A stretch of 64,000 nucleotides of DNA from Allolobophora icterica. Taxonomy: Eukaryota > Annelida > Clitellata > Crassiclitellata > Lumbricidae. Position numbers and translations under genes: made by a program. The stretch covers positions 86,268,028 to 86,332,027 of the forward strand of contig OY744605.1 in NCBI GenBank assembly GCA_963556255.1, in the 5' to 3' direction. A model generated the notes under the pieces. The model had not been told where the DNA came from. It saw only the letters and a program-made list of their open reading frames with translations, and searched no databases. Shown piece after piece: positions 30,528 to 39,599 of this stretch; position 1 is the first letter of the stretch, and each line of letters starts with the position of its first letter.

Positions 30528-33500
30528 TTACACAGTCATGTTTATTATGAGGTTGTCTCCATCTGTTTTTGCAAGGAGAGGAGGATTTCCTCTACACCAG
30601 ATATTCGCAAAAGTTTGTCTGTCCAGTCTCACAAAGTCTGCCTGTATACGGATTTTTACACAGTGAACAAAGAATCGAAGAATATCTTGGCTCAACAGTC
30701 TCTTCTTGTCATATTTCACCCGGTTTCTTTGTGTCCATATGGCAAGTTTGGCTTCACCGCTCAAGACAAGGAGAGTTATTATATCCCAGGAATTTAAGTC
30801 CATTGTCTGCTGGAATAGAACAAAGTTTGTGTCTATTTTAATGGCTTTGCAGGCAATGTCTGACATAATCCGTTCCACCCAACGCCACAAGAGACGGACT
30901 TCTTTACATGCAAGAAAGCGATGGGTCAGAGTCTCAGGTTGGTCACAGAAAGGACAGCGGTTGTGACGGATGATCTGGAGTCTTTGGAGGTAGTCGTTAA
31001 CAGGAAGGACTCCGTGAGCTATCTTCCAGTTAAGTTCTCTCGCTTTAGGAGATACAGAACGGTTTGTGACAGCATGCCAGGTTTGTGCAAAGTTGATCAG
31101 AGGGTGTTTGTTCATAATGTTCGGTGGTTTGACTAAAGGCTTCTTAAGAGCAGAGTAGGTGTTTTTGGCACTGTAGTCTTTCACTTGAAGAAGGGGATCA
31201 AGAGCAGCAACACGACGAAAGACAACCAGGGCTTTCTCGTAAAAGGGAGTGGGTGATTCAGCATGTGGTCGAAGGTTGGATGCAAAGTCGGGGTTATGGC
31301 GTCGGAGTTGCATACCAATCCAGTAGATGGCAAAATCCTGCCATTTCAGATCAGATGCTGTCAGCAAATGTTTGACATGAGTGCAGATGAGAGAGTCGAG
31401 TTTGGACTCAATATCAATGATACCAAGCCCACCGTTTGAAGGAGCATCAATAATAGTTTTTCGGCTTACTAGCTCAGTCTGACCACTCCAGACGAAGCTG
31501 AAAATGGCTTTATTGATATCTTTGATAATGCTGGATGGAAAGATCATACAGCAACCGACATACCAGAGTTTGGAACATATTGCTGTATTAACCAGCATAG
31601 CCTTTCCTGACAACGTGAGATTTCGTCCCTTGTACAGATTTATGGCTTTCTTTACTTTGTCGAGAATGGCTTTGCCATTTTGCTGTGTCGAATTCTCTCC
31701 ATAAAAGACACCATAAATTTTGATGCTTGTTGACCATTTAAAACCGAAAGGGGAGTCTTTTCTGTTTCTCCATGGTCCTAGCCAGAGTCCTTTGCATTTG
31801 CTGTCATTGATTTTGGCCCCAGAGGCTTTGCCGTATATACTGAACCATCTCAGAGTCGTTGCTATGGATCTTTCTGATGTCACTATGGTATTTGTGTCAT
31901 CAGCATATTGAGAGAGTCTGATTTCTTCTTGTGATGCAGGCATTTTAAAACCGTCAAACAATGGATCGTTCCGAATGGCTTCAGCAAGCGGTTCTATACA
32001 GAAGACATAGAGTAGGGCTGACAAGGGACAGCCCTGTCTCACGCTTCTGGTCACTGGAAATCTTGGTCCAACCCAACCATTGACTATGACACTGCTTTCC
32101 ACATTTGTGTACAGCAAAGTGATCCATCGTAGAAATGTTTCACCAAATCCATATGCTTTTAGAATCTCAATCAGATATTGGTGAGATACACGGTCAAACG
32201 CCTTTTCTTGGTCGAATGAAACAACTGCCACCGGAATGTTTTTTATATTACAGTAGTCCGCAATGTTTCTGATTAGATGAAGATTATCAGTGATGGATCT
32301 GCCAGGTACACTGCACGTCTGATCTGCATGGATACACTGTGAGAGAACTGATGCCAAGCGCTTGGATAGTACTTTTGATAAGATTTTGTAGTCTACGTTT
32401 AGCAAAGATATTGGTCTCCAGCTTGTCAAAAAATCTGCCTTTGAAGAGTCTTTGCAAGCAAGAGTAATAATTCCATATCTTTGAGATTCAGAAAGTAAAT
32501 CCGTTGCAAAAGCACTGTTCAGCACTTCCACAAAAATATCCTCGAATAGGTGAAAGAATTTTGCATAAAATTCTCTCGGAAGACCATCGGACCCAGGCGA
32601 TTTGTTGTCATGCATGTCTTTAATGGCCGCCCTGCACTCTTGGACTGAAACTGGCCCTTCGCACATCTCTGCAGACATCTCCGGTAGCTTACGTACAAAA
32701 GGTTTTAGTCTGTCAATGGCATCTGATTCAATAGGTTCCATTGTATACAGACTTTTATAGAATTTCGTTGTTTCATTTAGAATTGACTTTCTGTCTGTTA
32801 CCTTTACACCATTAATCAGAAGTTCTCTTACAGTTGCCTTTTCCTTTCGTGATTTTTCCTTTCGGAAGAAGAACTGTGAAGGTCTCTCTTCTGCATCTAA
32901 AGTCTTTGCTCTGGATCGGATTTTTGCTCCTTCTGCCCTTTCGTCCAGAAGTCCTTGTAATTCCTTCTTTAAGAATAAGAGATGTTCCTCCTGTCCACCA
33001 AGAACATGAACCCTCGATTCCTCCATATCTTTAATGCGTCGTTCAATGTCTCTGACTTTGCACTTGGTGTTATCAGCCAAACGCATGGAGTGGAGTATGA
33101 GGAGTTTCTTGAAGCGCTCCTTAGCTGATTCCCACCAGACTGTGTCTTTGGTAGAGGCATCTTCTCGCAGACAGGTGCTCAGCTGTTCCATGTCTGCCTT
33201 TAGATCTGGGTCATTTAGGATAGAGGTATTACATTTCCAGTAGCCTGGTCCAGTGGCTTGTAGGTCTTCAGGGTTGATAGTAAGCTGGACTAAAGAGTGG
33301 TCAGAATCTGGAACAGGAGAATGTATAATGTTTTCAACGTTCTGGGAAAAGGATGCAGAGAGATAAAAGCGATCTAGCCGGCAAGCAATCGAGTTGTCGG
33401 CTGAGCGCCACGTTGTCTCCACTTTGTATGGAAATTTGCTGCGGAAGGGGTCAAACAGGCAGAAATCTTGCTTGTATTTACAGAAAATGTCAGATCCAAA

Positions 33501-33989
33501 ATCACCATAGGTCAAATTACCCCCAATTTTATCCAATGCAGTATTTTCAACAAAGTTGAAATCACCTCCAACAACTAGGTTTTTGCTACCACAGAGCCAT
33601 CGCCTAAGATGCTTAAGCCATACGACTCTTTCTGAATTCTTATTTGGAGCGTAGACATTCAAAATGCGAAACCTTGTTTCATTGCATTTTAGGTCAAGCA
33701 CAAGAAGACGACCATCGTTGTCCCATTCGAAATGTTCAATTTGAAAATTAAATTTTGGATTTAACAGAAATGCAACTCCTTTCGATCTGGCACTCCCAAA
33801 ACTCCAGAAGCATTTCCCACCCCATTCCTTTTCCCAAAGTTTAGCCATGCTAAGACTGGTGCAATGAGTCTCTTGTAGGAGAACTATTGCAGGATCTTTG
33901 AGCTTTAAGAGCGTAAAGATGCGGTTTCTTTTACCAGAGTCTCTTAGTCCATTTGCGTTTAACGTAACGATTTTAAATTGTACATCCAT
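30528..33989 (-). CDS. Retrotransposon ORF2: endonuclease and reverse transcriptase
   Basis: 1,153 residues with all catalytic blocks intact. The apurinic-like endonuclease occupies about 1-240: N11 in TLNANG, QETH at 39-42, GGDFN at 141-145 and SDHSL at 229-233. The RT spans about 450-800: WRPISLLN at 524, PGRSITDN at 562, FDQEKAFD with D593, RQGCPLS at 651 and YADD at 695-698. A C-terminal zinc knuckle follows (C1012, C1015, H1023, C1028). It should nick U2 DNA and prime cDNA synthesis on element RNA at the target. The ATG lies 6 nt after the ORF1 stop, in the same frame (TAA-TCA-ATC-ATG), so translation by reinitiation or stop readthrough is plausible. No frameshift or stop is present. Confidence 0.95.
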   Translation of the reverse strand: MDVQFKIVTLNANGLRDSGKRNRIFTLLKLKDPAIVLLQETHCTSLSMAKLWEKEWGGKCFWSFGSARSKGVAFLLNPKFNFQIEHFEWDNDGRLLVLDLKCNETRFRILNVYAPNKNSERVVWLKHLRRWLCGSKNLVVGGDFNFVENTALDKIGGNLTYGDFGSDIFCKYKQDFCLFDPFRSKFPYKVETTWRSADNSIACRLDRFYLSASFSQNVENIIHSPVPDSDHSLVQLTINPEDLQATGPGYWKCNTSILNDPDLKADMEQLSTCLREDASTKDTVWWESAKERFKKLLILHSMRLADNTKCKVRDIERRIKDMEESRVHVLGGQEEHLLFLKKELQGLLDERAEGAKIRSRAKTLDAEERPSQFFFRKEKSRKEKATVRELLINGVKVTDRKSILNETTKFYKSLYTMEPIESDAIDRLKPFVRKLPEMSAEMCEGPVSVQECRAAIKDMHDNKSPGSDGLPREFYAKFFHLFEDIFVEVLNSAFATDLLSESQRYGIITLACKDSSKADFLTSWRPISLLNVDYKILSKVLSKRLASVLSQCIHADQTCSVPGRSITDNLHLIRNIADYCNIKNIPVAVVSFDQEKAFDRVSHQYLIEILKAYGFGETFLRWITLLYTNVESSVIVNGWVGPRFPVTRSVRQGCPLSALLYVFCIEPLAEAIRNDPLFDGFKMPASQEEIRLSQYADDTNTIVTSERSIATTLRWFSIYGKASGAKINDSKCKGLWLGPWRNRKDSPFGFKWSTSIKIYGVFYGENSTQQNGKAILDKVKKAINLYKGRNLTLSGKAMLVNTAICSKLWYVGCCMIFPSSIIKDINKAIFSFVWSGQTELVSRKTIIDAPSNGGLGIIDIESKLDSLICTHVKHLLTASDLKWQDFAIYWIGMQLRRHNPDFASNLRPHAESPTPFYEKALVVFRRVAALDPLLQVKDYSAKNTYSALKKPLVKPPNIMNKHPLINFAQTWHAVTNRSVSPKARELNWKIAHGVLPVNDYLQRLQIIRHNRCPFCDQPETLTHRFLACKEVRLLWRWVERIMSDIACKAIKIDTNFVLFQQTMDLNSWDIITLLVLSGEAKLAIWTQRNRVKYDKKRLLSQDILRFFVHCVKIRIQADFVRLDRQTFANIWCRGNPPLLAKTDGDNLIINMTV

Positions 33990-33995
33990 GATTGA

Positions 33996-35165
33996 TTATA
34001 TATGAGGTGAGGTACCTGTCTTGCCTCGGCCATCGGTGGAAGATGCCTTAGAGTTGACCTGATCATCTTTCTTGCATAACTGTCTTGTGGAAGTGACCAA
34101 GATCGGGCATGTCTTCTTTCGCAAGGATGTAGGATCATTGCTTCCTTGTTTAGGTGTGTTTTCTTTGAGTTTTCGTTTTTGTAGTTTACTTTGGTTCCAA
34201 TCAACCTCCATGTCTTTTCCAGTGTTCACTGGCATTTCATTTTCTGTTCTTGGCATAAGCGGTGTTAGGTTTGCTGCTGGCTTGACTGGGGACTGTGGCA
34301 ATGGAGGGAAGTCATCCACTGACAGTTCAGTGATGTTGTCAGAACTTGCTGCATTGGTGGTTTCTGATGGCAGTGGGCAATCCGTTTCTTCTCCATGGGT
34401 CATTGCTGTTGCTACAGGCAGCAGCGTTTCTTCATCATCGACCGGAGCTTCATCAATGTCCTCCTCTTCATTGTCCCTTTTCACATCACGGAAGGATGCT
34501 GTCACTGCTGCAAAACTTGGTTGCAATTTGCGGCAAAGATTAGATTCTTCATGCCCTACCTTCCGACAGGACTTGCAGTACGGAGCTACGCACTGGTACT
34601 TCTTGTGACCTCTTTCATTACAGCGTAGGCAACGAGGAGGCCGTCCAGAAACGTTGATCAGAGCTTGTCCCTTCATTCCGTCATATTCCCATGTCATTCT
34701 GTCTGGAATTACGTCAGGTTTATCACACTCGACCACGATATTGCGGACATTTGTGTTGCAATTTGCTTCCTTGTCTTTTTCGGTGAAAGCGTTAATTACA
34801 GTGGTTCCTACTTTCTCTAGTTGCTGGGTAATTACAGTTGTCGGGACGTAAAAGGGCACATAAAACACACGCATACGGATAGTGCTGCGGCGAATTCCTG
34901 AGATGCGGACTGCGTGGCCTTTGATTTCCAGTTTTTCTTTTGAGACAAACTGATTCTTTAATTCGACGGACTTAAAGGTAATCTCCCACTGGAGATTTCT
35001 TTCTCGCTGGCCGATAGCTTCGACAGCGGAGTTGCCGACTGTGTTTACAACTAGGCTAACCACTTCCGGTCTCAAGTATGGCTTACCTTCCGGTGGCAGG
35101 GTGACGACGACGGTCTTTTCCATTCGTTCTCGGTAGATGGAGCTGGTGTTGCTTGCAGAAGCCAT
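33996..35165 (-). CDS. Retrotransposon ORF1: gag-like RNA-binding protein with CCHC zinc knuckles
   Basis: 389 residues starting MASASNTSS, chosen because the open frame upstream of this ATG runs into U2 sequence and out of the element. About 15-110 is a conserved gag-like domain. Two zinc knuckles lie at 179-192 (CLRCNERGHKKYQC) and 197-211 (CKSCRKVGHEESNLC). The C-terminal half is acidic and Ser/Pro-rich (EEEDIDEAPVDDEE), then basic. ORF1 proteins of Tx1/L1-type elements coat the element RNA. It ends TAA two codons before the ORF2 ATG. Confidence 0.92.
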   Translation of the reverse strand: MASASNTSSIYRERMEKTVVVTLPPEGKPYLRPEVVSLVVNTVGNSAVEAIGQRERNLQWEITFKSVELKNQFVSKEKLEIKGHAVRISGIRRSTIRMRVFYVPFYVPTTVITQQLEKVGTTVINAFTEKDKEANCNTNVRNIVVECDKPDVIPDRMTWEYDGMKGQALINVSGRPPRCLRCNERGHKKYQCVAPYCKSCRKVGHEESNLCRKLQPSFAAVTASFRDVKRDNEEEDIDEAPVDDEETLLPVATAMTHGEETDCPLPSETTNAASSDNITELSVDDFPPLPQSPVKPAANLTPLMPRTENEMPVNTGKDMEVDWNQSKLQKRKLKENTPKQGSNDPTSLRKKTCPILVTSTRQLCKKDDQVNSKASSTDGRGKTGTSPHI

Positions 35166-35227
35166 GTCGAGTAATCCAAAACGTTCGCACGAAAACAACG
35201 CAAAACTCACGATATCGATACTCCTCG

Positions 35228-35278
35228 GATAAGAACAGATACTACACTTTGATCTTAGCCAAAAGGCCGAGAAGCGAT
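35228..35278 (-). ncRNA. U2 snRNA: U2 snRNA, 5' part (interrupted gene)
   Basis: From 35,278 down, the minus strand reads ATCGCTTCTCGGCCTTTTGG and on to ..TTATC, the first 51 nt of U2. It includes stem-loop I and the branch-site recognition sequence GTAGTA (35,240-35,245). The spelling GATCAAAGTGTAG, with one A more than human, is the form of many invertebrates. 35,228-35,243 is the left target duplication. A transcript from this promoter would run into the retrotransposon, so this U2 copy should be non-functional. Confidence 0.95.
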
Positions 35279-35345
35279 ACCGGTCTTTTTCCGAAAATGT
35301 ATTATATAGAATTAAATGGATCAATATAAAAGGTGTTTAATGGGG
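35279..35345 (-). promoter_or_regulatory. U2 snRNA upstream region (candidate TATA and PSE position)
   Basis: Upstream of the U2 start, the minus strand has TATATAAT at about -24 to -31 (35,302-35,309). Centred near -57 it has TTAAACACCTTTTATA (35,325-35,340). Pol II snRNA genes carry a proximal sequence element centred near -55, so the second word sits where a PSE is expected. It also resembles the inverted A module of the dispersed repeat. Assignment is positional only. Confidence 0.4.
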
Positions 35346-36735
35346 CTAATCTTTCTACTACAATTAACTGTTACAATTCAGCTTTAACAGAACGATAACT
35401 CAAATACGAGGAAGCACTTCAATTGATGCAATTTGTTTTCAATCAGTCTTTAATACTTTATGTACAGTTTGTTCAGATTTCTGCACTTTATTTAAGTGTG
35501 TCATATTTGACGCCAAGTGTCTTTTTTAATTTTGATTCGCCAGATGCCGCAGCTGCTTTCAAGACCACCGCATCTCAATTTTATTTTAGTGGCATGAAAA
35601 TGTTGGCATAACTACACATTAAGAATGCCTAAAACTCCTAAAAAATAGACCACAAGAAAACAATAATATAAGGAACCTAATGAAGCAATATAATTAAAAA
35701 TCACAAAATCTTCAAATTCTGCACATTTTAAAGAACAATTCTATTCTGGAATATGGTTGGCACACCTTCATTAGCCAAGCCTACGTCGTGTTTATGTTTG
35801 ATTCACTAGATGTCGGCACTGAGTTCAAAATCACTGCATCAAGAGTTTAAACAAAGGCCAGTCTGCCAAATAGTTTAATCGTTACCTCAGTAGGGCCTGT
35901 TTGACTTAATAGCTTACACGATGCAGAACTAGATATCTTGAATTGACCCATACTATCGTGCCTAGTGTCAGCAAAAATGGGATAGTGACTTAATAACAAA
36001 CTGCATAAAATTATGTCATATTTATTAATTGTAGGCCCTATACAAAGGTTTAACATTTCAGTCAACCAAATTATCTTCAGTCTTTGCTGACTCCAAAGAC
36101 CTTTCTCTACTCAACTCGGTTTTCTGATATGAGGAAACAGCGGGCTCTTGAATAGGCCCTGTATATATTTATTTATTTTAACGACGAATCCGTAACTAGG
36201 ACGGTGGGATTTGCAGAGCGAGAATCTAGAACCTGAAGCTTGCAATGGTCCGATAGTGATTAATCACACAGTGTCTATACAATGTTCGTTTCAAAGTTCA
36301 TCTCAGATTTCTACAAATTCTTCTGTATGGATATATGGTATTTGTAGATAATATCCAGACAGTCCGAGTGTGTTAACTTAAAATCATTTGAGTAGTAGTA
36401 GTTTCAGTTTAACGATGCTGTGTGATAACAAGGATCATTAGTGTCGCCCGCCTCCTTTATCCAGGCTCGGAACTGGCACTGCCAGTGTATCGTGCTAGAG
36501 TTATAACGCCTCCATCCGTCTTGCTTCGGGTTATAAGGTTTGCACTTAGATTACTTTATTCAACCCTTCCAGCGTCATCAATATTGTCATCGTCTTCGTT
36601 GTCGTCGTCGTCGTCGTCGTCATCATCATCACTATGGTAATTCGAGTAAGTTAGGGGGTCTAAAGAAACGAAGTCGCGAAGTCATAATCGATAGGCGGTG
36701 GGGGCTGAAGTCAGTTTCAGATTTTAAAAAAAGGA
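35346..36735. other. No gene recognised
   Basis: Unassigned AT-rich sequence. Near 36,400-36,500 is an inverted B module (GTTTAACGATGCTGTGTGATAACAAGGATCATTAGTGTCGCCCGCCTCCT), and 36,590-36,635 is a short TCG/TCA triplet microsatellite. Confidence 0.45.
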
Positions 36736-36739
36736 ATCA

Positions 36740-37110
36740 ATCAGGAAGACAGTCAGACAGATGGCTAAGTTGGGTGGTGTTTCAAGTTGAAACACCGAAG
36801 GATCTAGGGAGAAGAGGAAGACCTGTGGAGAGATATCCAGAGGTGAGGTTTTGGTGAGTTCGTAGCATGGATCTGATATTTCTCGTAGTACTGGTGGGGG
36901 CTTGTTCCAGAGAGGTTGGACAGCTATGGCTATGGAGTGATTCACAAATTTCAGTGATGAGGTGACACAAGGGTGGAGAAGTGTTCGGGCAGAGGAGGAG
37001 TTGGTTGAGCGGATTGGTTGGACCGTGAACAGCTGACGGAGATAGGAAGGCTGGGATGATTGGAGTGTATTGTAGGTGAATGATATGACTTTATATTCTA
37101 TTCGTTCGAG
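36740..37110 (-). mobile_element. L2-like LINE C-terminal fragment
   Basis: The minus strand gives FTYNTLQSSQPSYLRQLFTV, then NSSSARTLLHP and AIAVQPLWNKPPPVLR, the familiar RT-tail order. It is from a subfamily distinct from the 13.0-kb copy. Stops and frameshifts are present. Confidence 0.65.
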
Positions 37111-37199
37111 TATTTTACGTCAGTGGAGAGATTTGAAGACAGAAGCTATGTGGCTTTAAGTTCCATGGTCCCACCGGCCCCAAGTTCCACAGAGATAAT

Positions 37200-37690
37200 T
37201 TGAACGTTTAGGCCTATGGCATTAAATGCCGTTGACGTCAATCATGAATATTTTCTTTTCCATATGGTTATCACAAGTAACGCTACCGATCGAGTTTCCC
37301 CTATATAGCGCATATATTCTCAAAGTAAAAGGTGTCGAAACTGGCCGTAATATTAATGTTTCCTTTTCTGACGACATATCATGGCTGCTAGGGCCTGTGA
37401 CGACGACCTTACATTGCCTCCCTTTACATTTTCTTATTTTCAGTAATCGTTTTGTCTTCTATTAGTAATTTAAGCGATGTAACGTTTTACTGCCTGTGGC
37501 CGTTATGTATGATCCGATCGATATCTTAAAATACTAGCTCTTCTTACACACCTTCATATTGATTTAACTAAATGCTATGAAGCAGTCCGTGTCAATTGTA
37601 CCAGTCCCAAGCATAGACAAAGAGGAGGGGAAGGTCAACGGTCCTGGAAACTATAATCTGTCGTTATAGACACCGGAACTACTACTACTA
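37200..37690. repeat. Modular dispersed-repeat units
   Basis: ATGCCGTTGACGTCAATCATG at 37,226 is the C extension. AAAAGGTGTCGAAACTGG (A) at 37,327 is followed by GACGACATATCATGGCTGC (C) at 37,370. No ORF of interest. Confidence 0.5.
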
Positions 37691-38050
37691 AATCGATTAT
37701 CTAAACGCAAGATTCCGTCTTTCCTCCACTTCACAATCCTATCACTACCCTACAACATCCTACAATATCTTTGCGAACTTTTCACCACCCAGCCACCCCG
37801 CTCTAACCGATCATCCTCCTATCTCAGTCTTTCTCGACCCCCCCCCCCGTCACTAATCGTCTCAAAATTCCCCAACCGAGCCACTCAAACTAGTTTCACC
37901 TCTTGAAGATTTTCTACCCTGGCTCGACTGATCTCCCGCATTCCAATTCTTCTCAAACTAAACAAAACCGACTTGTTCACTCCTCAACCCCTTCTGTTGA
38001 CACCCTGGCAACCAGATTTGGGCCTGTCTTTTGACTACCCTCTGGACAAC
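37690..38050 (+). mobile_element. L2-like LINE 3' fragment
   Basis: The plus strand encodes YLCELFTTQPPRSNRSSSYLS and LKIPQPSH, followed by SFDYPLDNC-type tail sequence matching the 13.0-kb family. It contains a C-tract (37,841-37,849) and has lost the WNELP block by deletion. Confidence 0.65.
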
Positions 38051-38089
38051 TGCGTAAGTTACGAATGTGCTTATAAGATGGTTAAAACC

Positions 38090-38400
38090 GTTGCTGTTTA
38101 ACGATACTGTGTCATAACAAAGATGATTAGCGACGCCCAAGTTCTTTCTCCAGACTTCGGACTGGCACTGTCAAAGTACGAACATTGGTGGAGTTGCCCC
38201 CTTTTCTATCCGAGATTGGGAATCGTACCACCACAAAACTGTATTGCGCAGAATTTTCATGGGTTGGATTTAACTGTTTAGCGACAGCAAAGGCCGTTGA
38301 CGTCGCTATCCCCAGGCCTGGAGAAAGGAGGAGGGCGACGCTAATCATCTTTATTATGACACAGCGTTGTTAAACAGCAACTAACTGTTTGTTGAATTAA
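38090..38400. repeat. Two opposed B modules of the dispersed repeat
   Basis: Inverted B at 38,093-38,150 (TTTAACGATACTGTGTCATAACAAAGATGATTAGCGACGCCC). Forward B at 38,310-38,375 (GCCTGGAGAAAGGAGGAGGGCGACGCTAATCATC.. GACACAGCGTTGTTAAAC) preceded by AAAGGCCGTTGACGTCGC. Together they make an imperfect long inverted repeat with a loop of about 160 bases. Confidence 0.65.
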
Positions 38401-38924
38401 TTGAGCTTGAACATTGCCGAACCTTAGAAGAGACGCCGTTTCGACCTTGCATCTGAAAAGTTTGCCAAAATAATTGCTGTTGTAATGCTGTTGCTTATCT
38501 ATACATATAATATCCATATAGTGTCCGTCTGTCGGGGGACGCTACGTCACAAACGGGTTCTGTTCTATTGTGAAACATAAACCGTTTGTCTTGACGACGA
38601 CGCTAACCAACGATACATATAGGCCTATAATATGACGTCATAATATGACGGGCATACACACTAGTATATATATATATTGGTTGATAATCCTTTTACAGGT
38701 GTCCAAATCCGTTTTTACGTTATGATTTTAAAGATTAGCTCGTCTATCAGGTTCAAGTTTTGACAACGAAAGCCTTCGGTAAGTGCATGTTAAGCCGTTC
38801 AATAAAAGCGCATCATACATACTTAAGTTTCGATGCCTTAATGAGGTATACTCAAAAGTATTTTCATTAGTTATTTTCTCACCGGGACAGGATGTTAATG
38901 ATGATGATGAAGAAGACGACGACG

Positions 38925-38950
38925 ACGATGATGATGATGACGATGATAAG
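38925..38950. repeat. Short (GAT)n/(GAC)n microsatellite
   Basis: Mixed GAT/GAC/GAA triplets within about 38,897-38,948. ORFs that read poly-D or poly-S here are repeat-derived. Confidence 0.7.
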
Positions 38951-39140
38951 TTCTCTGCCCGAAAGCAGATCATTGGCTTTAACTTATAAGACCCGTGTAT
39001 GAGATGAGCAAGGATTCTATATTTAGAGGATTGGTTACTCGTGAAAATAACGTTGTACTTCCGGCAGCGGGGAGATCGTGGCGACATCTGTCGTCGCGGG
39101 TGTACGGGTCTCTCGAGAGGTAAGCAAGTCTACATACGCG

Positions 39141-39226
39141 ATGTGGTCTTCAGCTATTAATTGCACGAATTCTAGGAAGAAGAATCCCGGATTATCTTTC
39201 TTTCGGTTTCCAAAGAACCAAGAAAG
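39141..39226 (+). CDS. THAP-like first exon (partial gene or pseudogene)
   Basis: ATG opens 28 codons plus 2 bases ending at a GTAAAT donor (39,227). The peptide MWSSAINCTNSRKKNPG followed by LSFFRFPKNQER matches the start of a THAP zinc-finger domain (C-x4-C, then the hydrophobic/FxRFP segment). The first zinc-binding Cys is replaced by Ser (TCT for TGT). Upstream, 39,055-39,115 is GC-rich with ACTTCCGG, an ETS-like site, and no TATA, as in a housekeeping promoter. A possible second exon begins after TTTCTTCGCAG at 40,916, giving RKRIAFAI then a stop where THAP domains have RKRW. The copy is therefore probably broken. THAP finger binding of DNA is family knowledge. Confidence 0.5.
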
Positions 39227-39424
39227 GTAAATTATAATAAGTGTATAGATATTGTTTTTAATTAGGCCTACTGTAGTTTAAGTAATCTAAATTGTGGAAA
39301 CATGCGTTGGGCATTACGAAGCTATAGACCCATGTAGGCCTATACCTTGTTACTCCATGGTTTCTCTTTCAGTCTGTTGAAACTTATTCTTTTACATGTA
39401 GTGAAATCTCAAGGGCTTTTGGAT

Positions 39425-39426
<2 letters not shown>

Positions 39427-39521
<95 letters not shown>

Positions 39522-39590
39522 CCACCACCACCACCACCACCACCACCACCACCACCACCATCATCATCATTCATCATCATCATCATCATT
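39427..39590. repeat. (CAT)n / (CAC)n compound microsatellite
   Basis: About 31 CAT triplets, then 13 CAC triplets, then interrupted CAT. Long ORFs on both strands are artefacts. Confidence 0.95.
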
Positions 39591-39599
39591 GTCATTGTC

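Larger units (their letters stand above)
29755..35227 (-). mobile_element. Keno-type (Tx1-group) non-LTR retrotransposon inserted in U2 snRNA gene
   Basis: The element is 5,473 bp on the minus strand: a 5' UTR of about 62 nt, ORF1 (gag-like), ORF2 (endonuclease/RT), and a 3' UTR of about 770 nt ending GATAAAAAA. It is flanked by a perfect 16-bp duplication of U2 (AGTATCTGTTCTTATC), so integration lies after U2 nt 51 on one strand and about nt 35 on the other. U2-specific insertion is the known hallmark of Keno, a Tx1-group family with an apurinic-type endonuclease. Both ORFs are uninterrupted and the insertion breaks a gene whose two halves remain well conserved, so it is probably recent. The family name is inferred from target site and architecture. 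Confidence 0.93.

Noticed and set aside
34072..34608. 178-codon plus-strand ORF
   Set aside because: Antisense shadow of retrotransposon ORF1, which has zinc knuckles in the other strand.
35166..35324. ORF1 starting at 35,324
   Set aside because: That frame runs through the U2 gene and its flank; the first ATG inside the retrotransposon is at 35,165.
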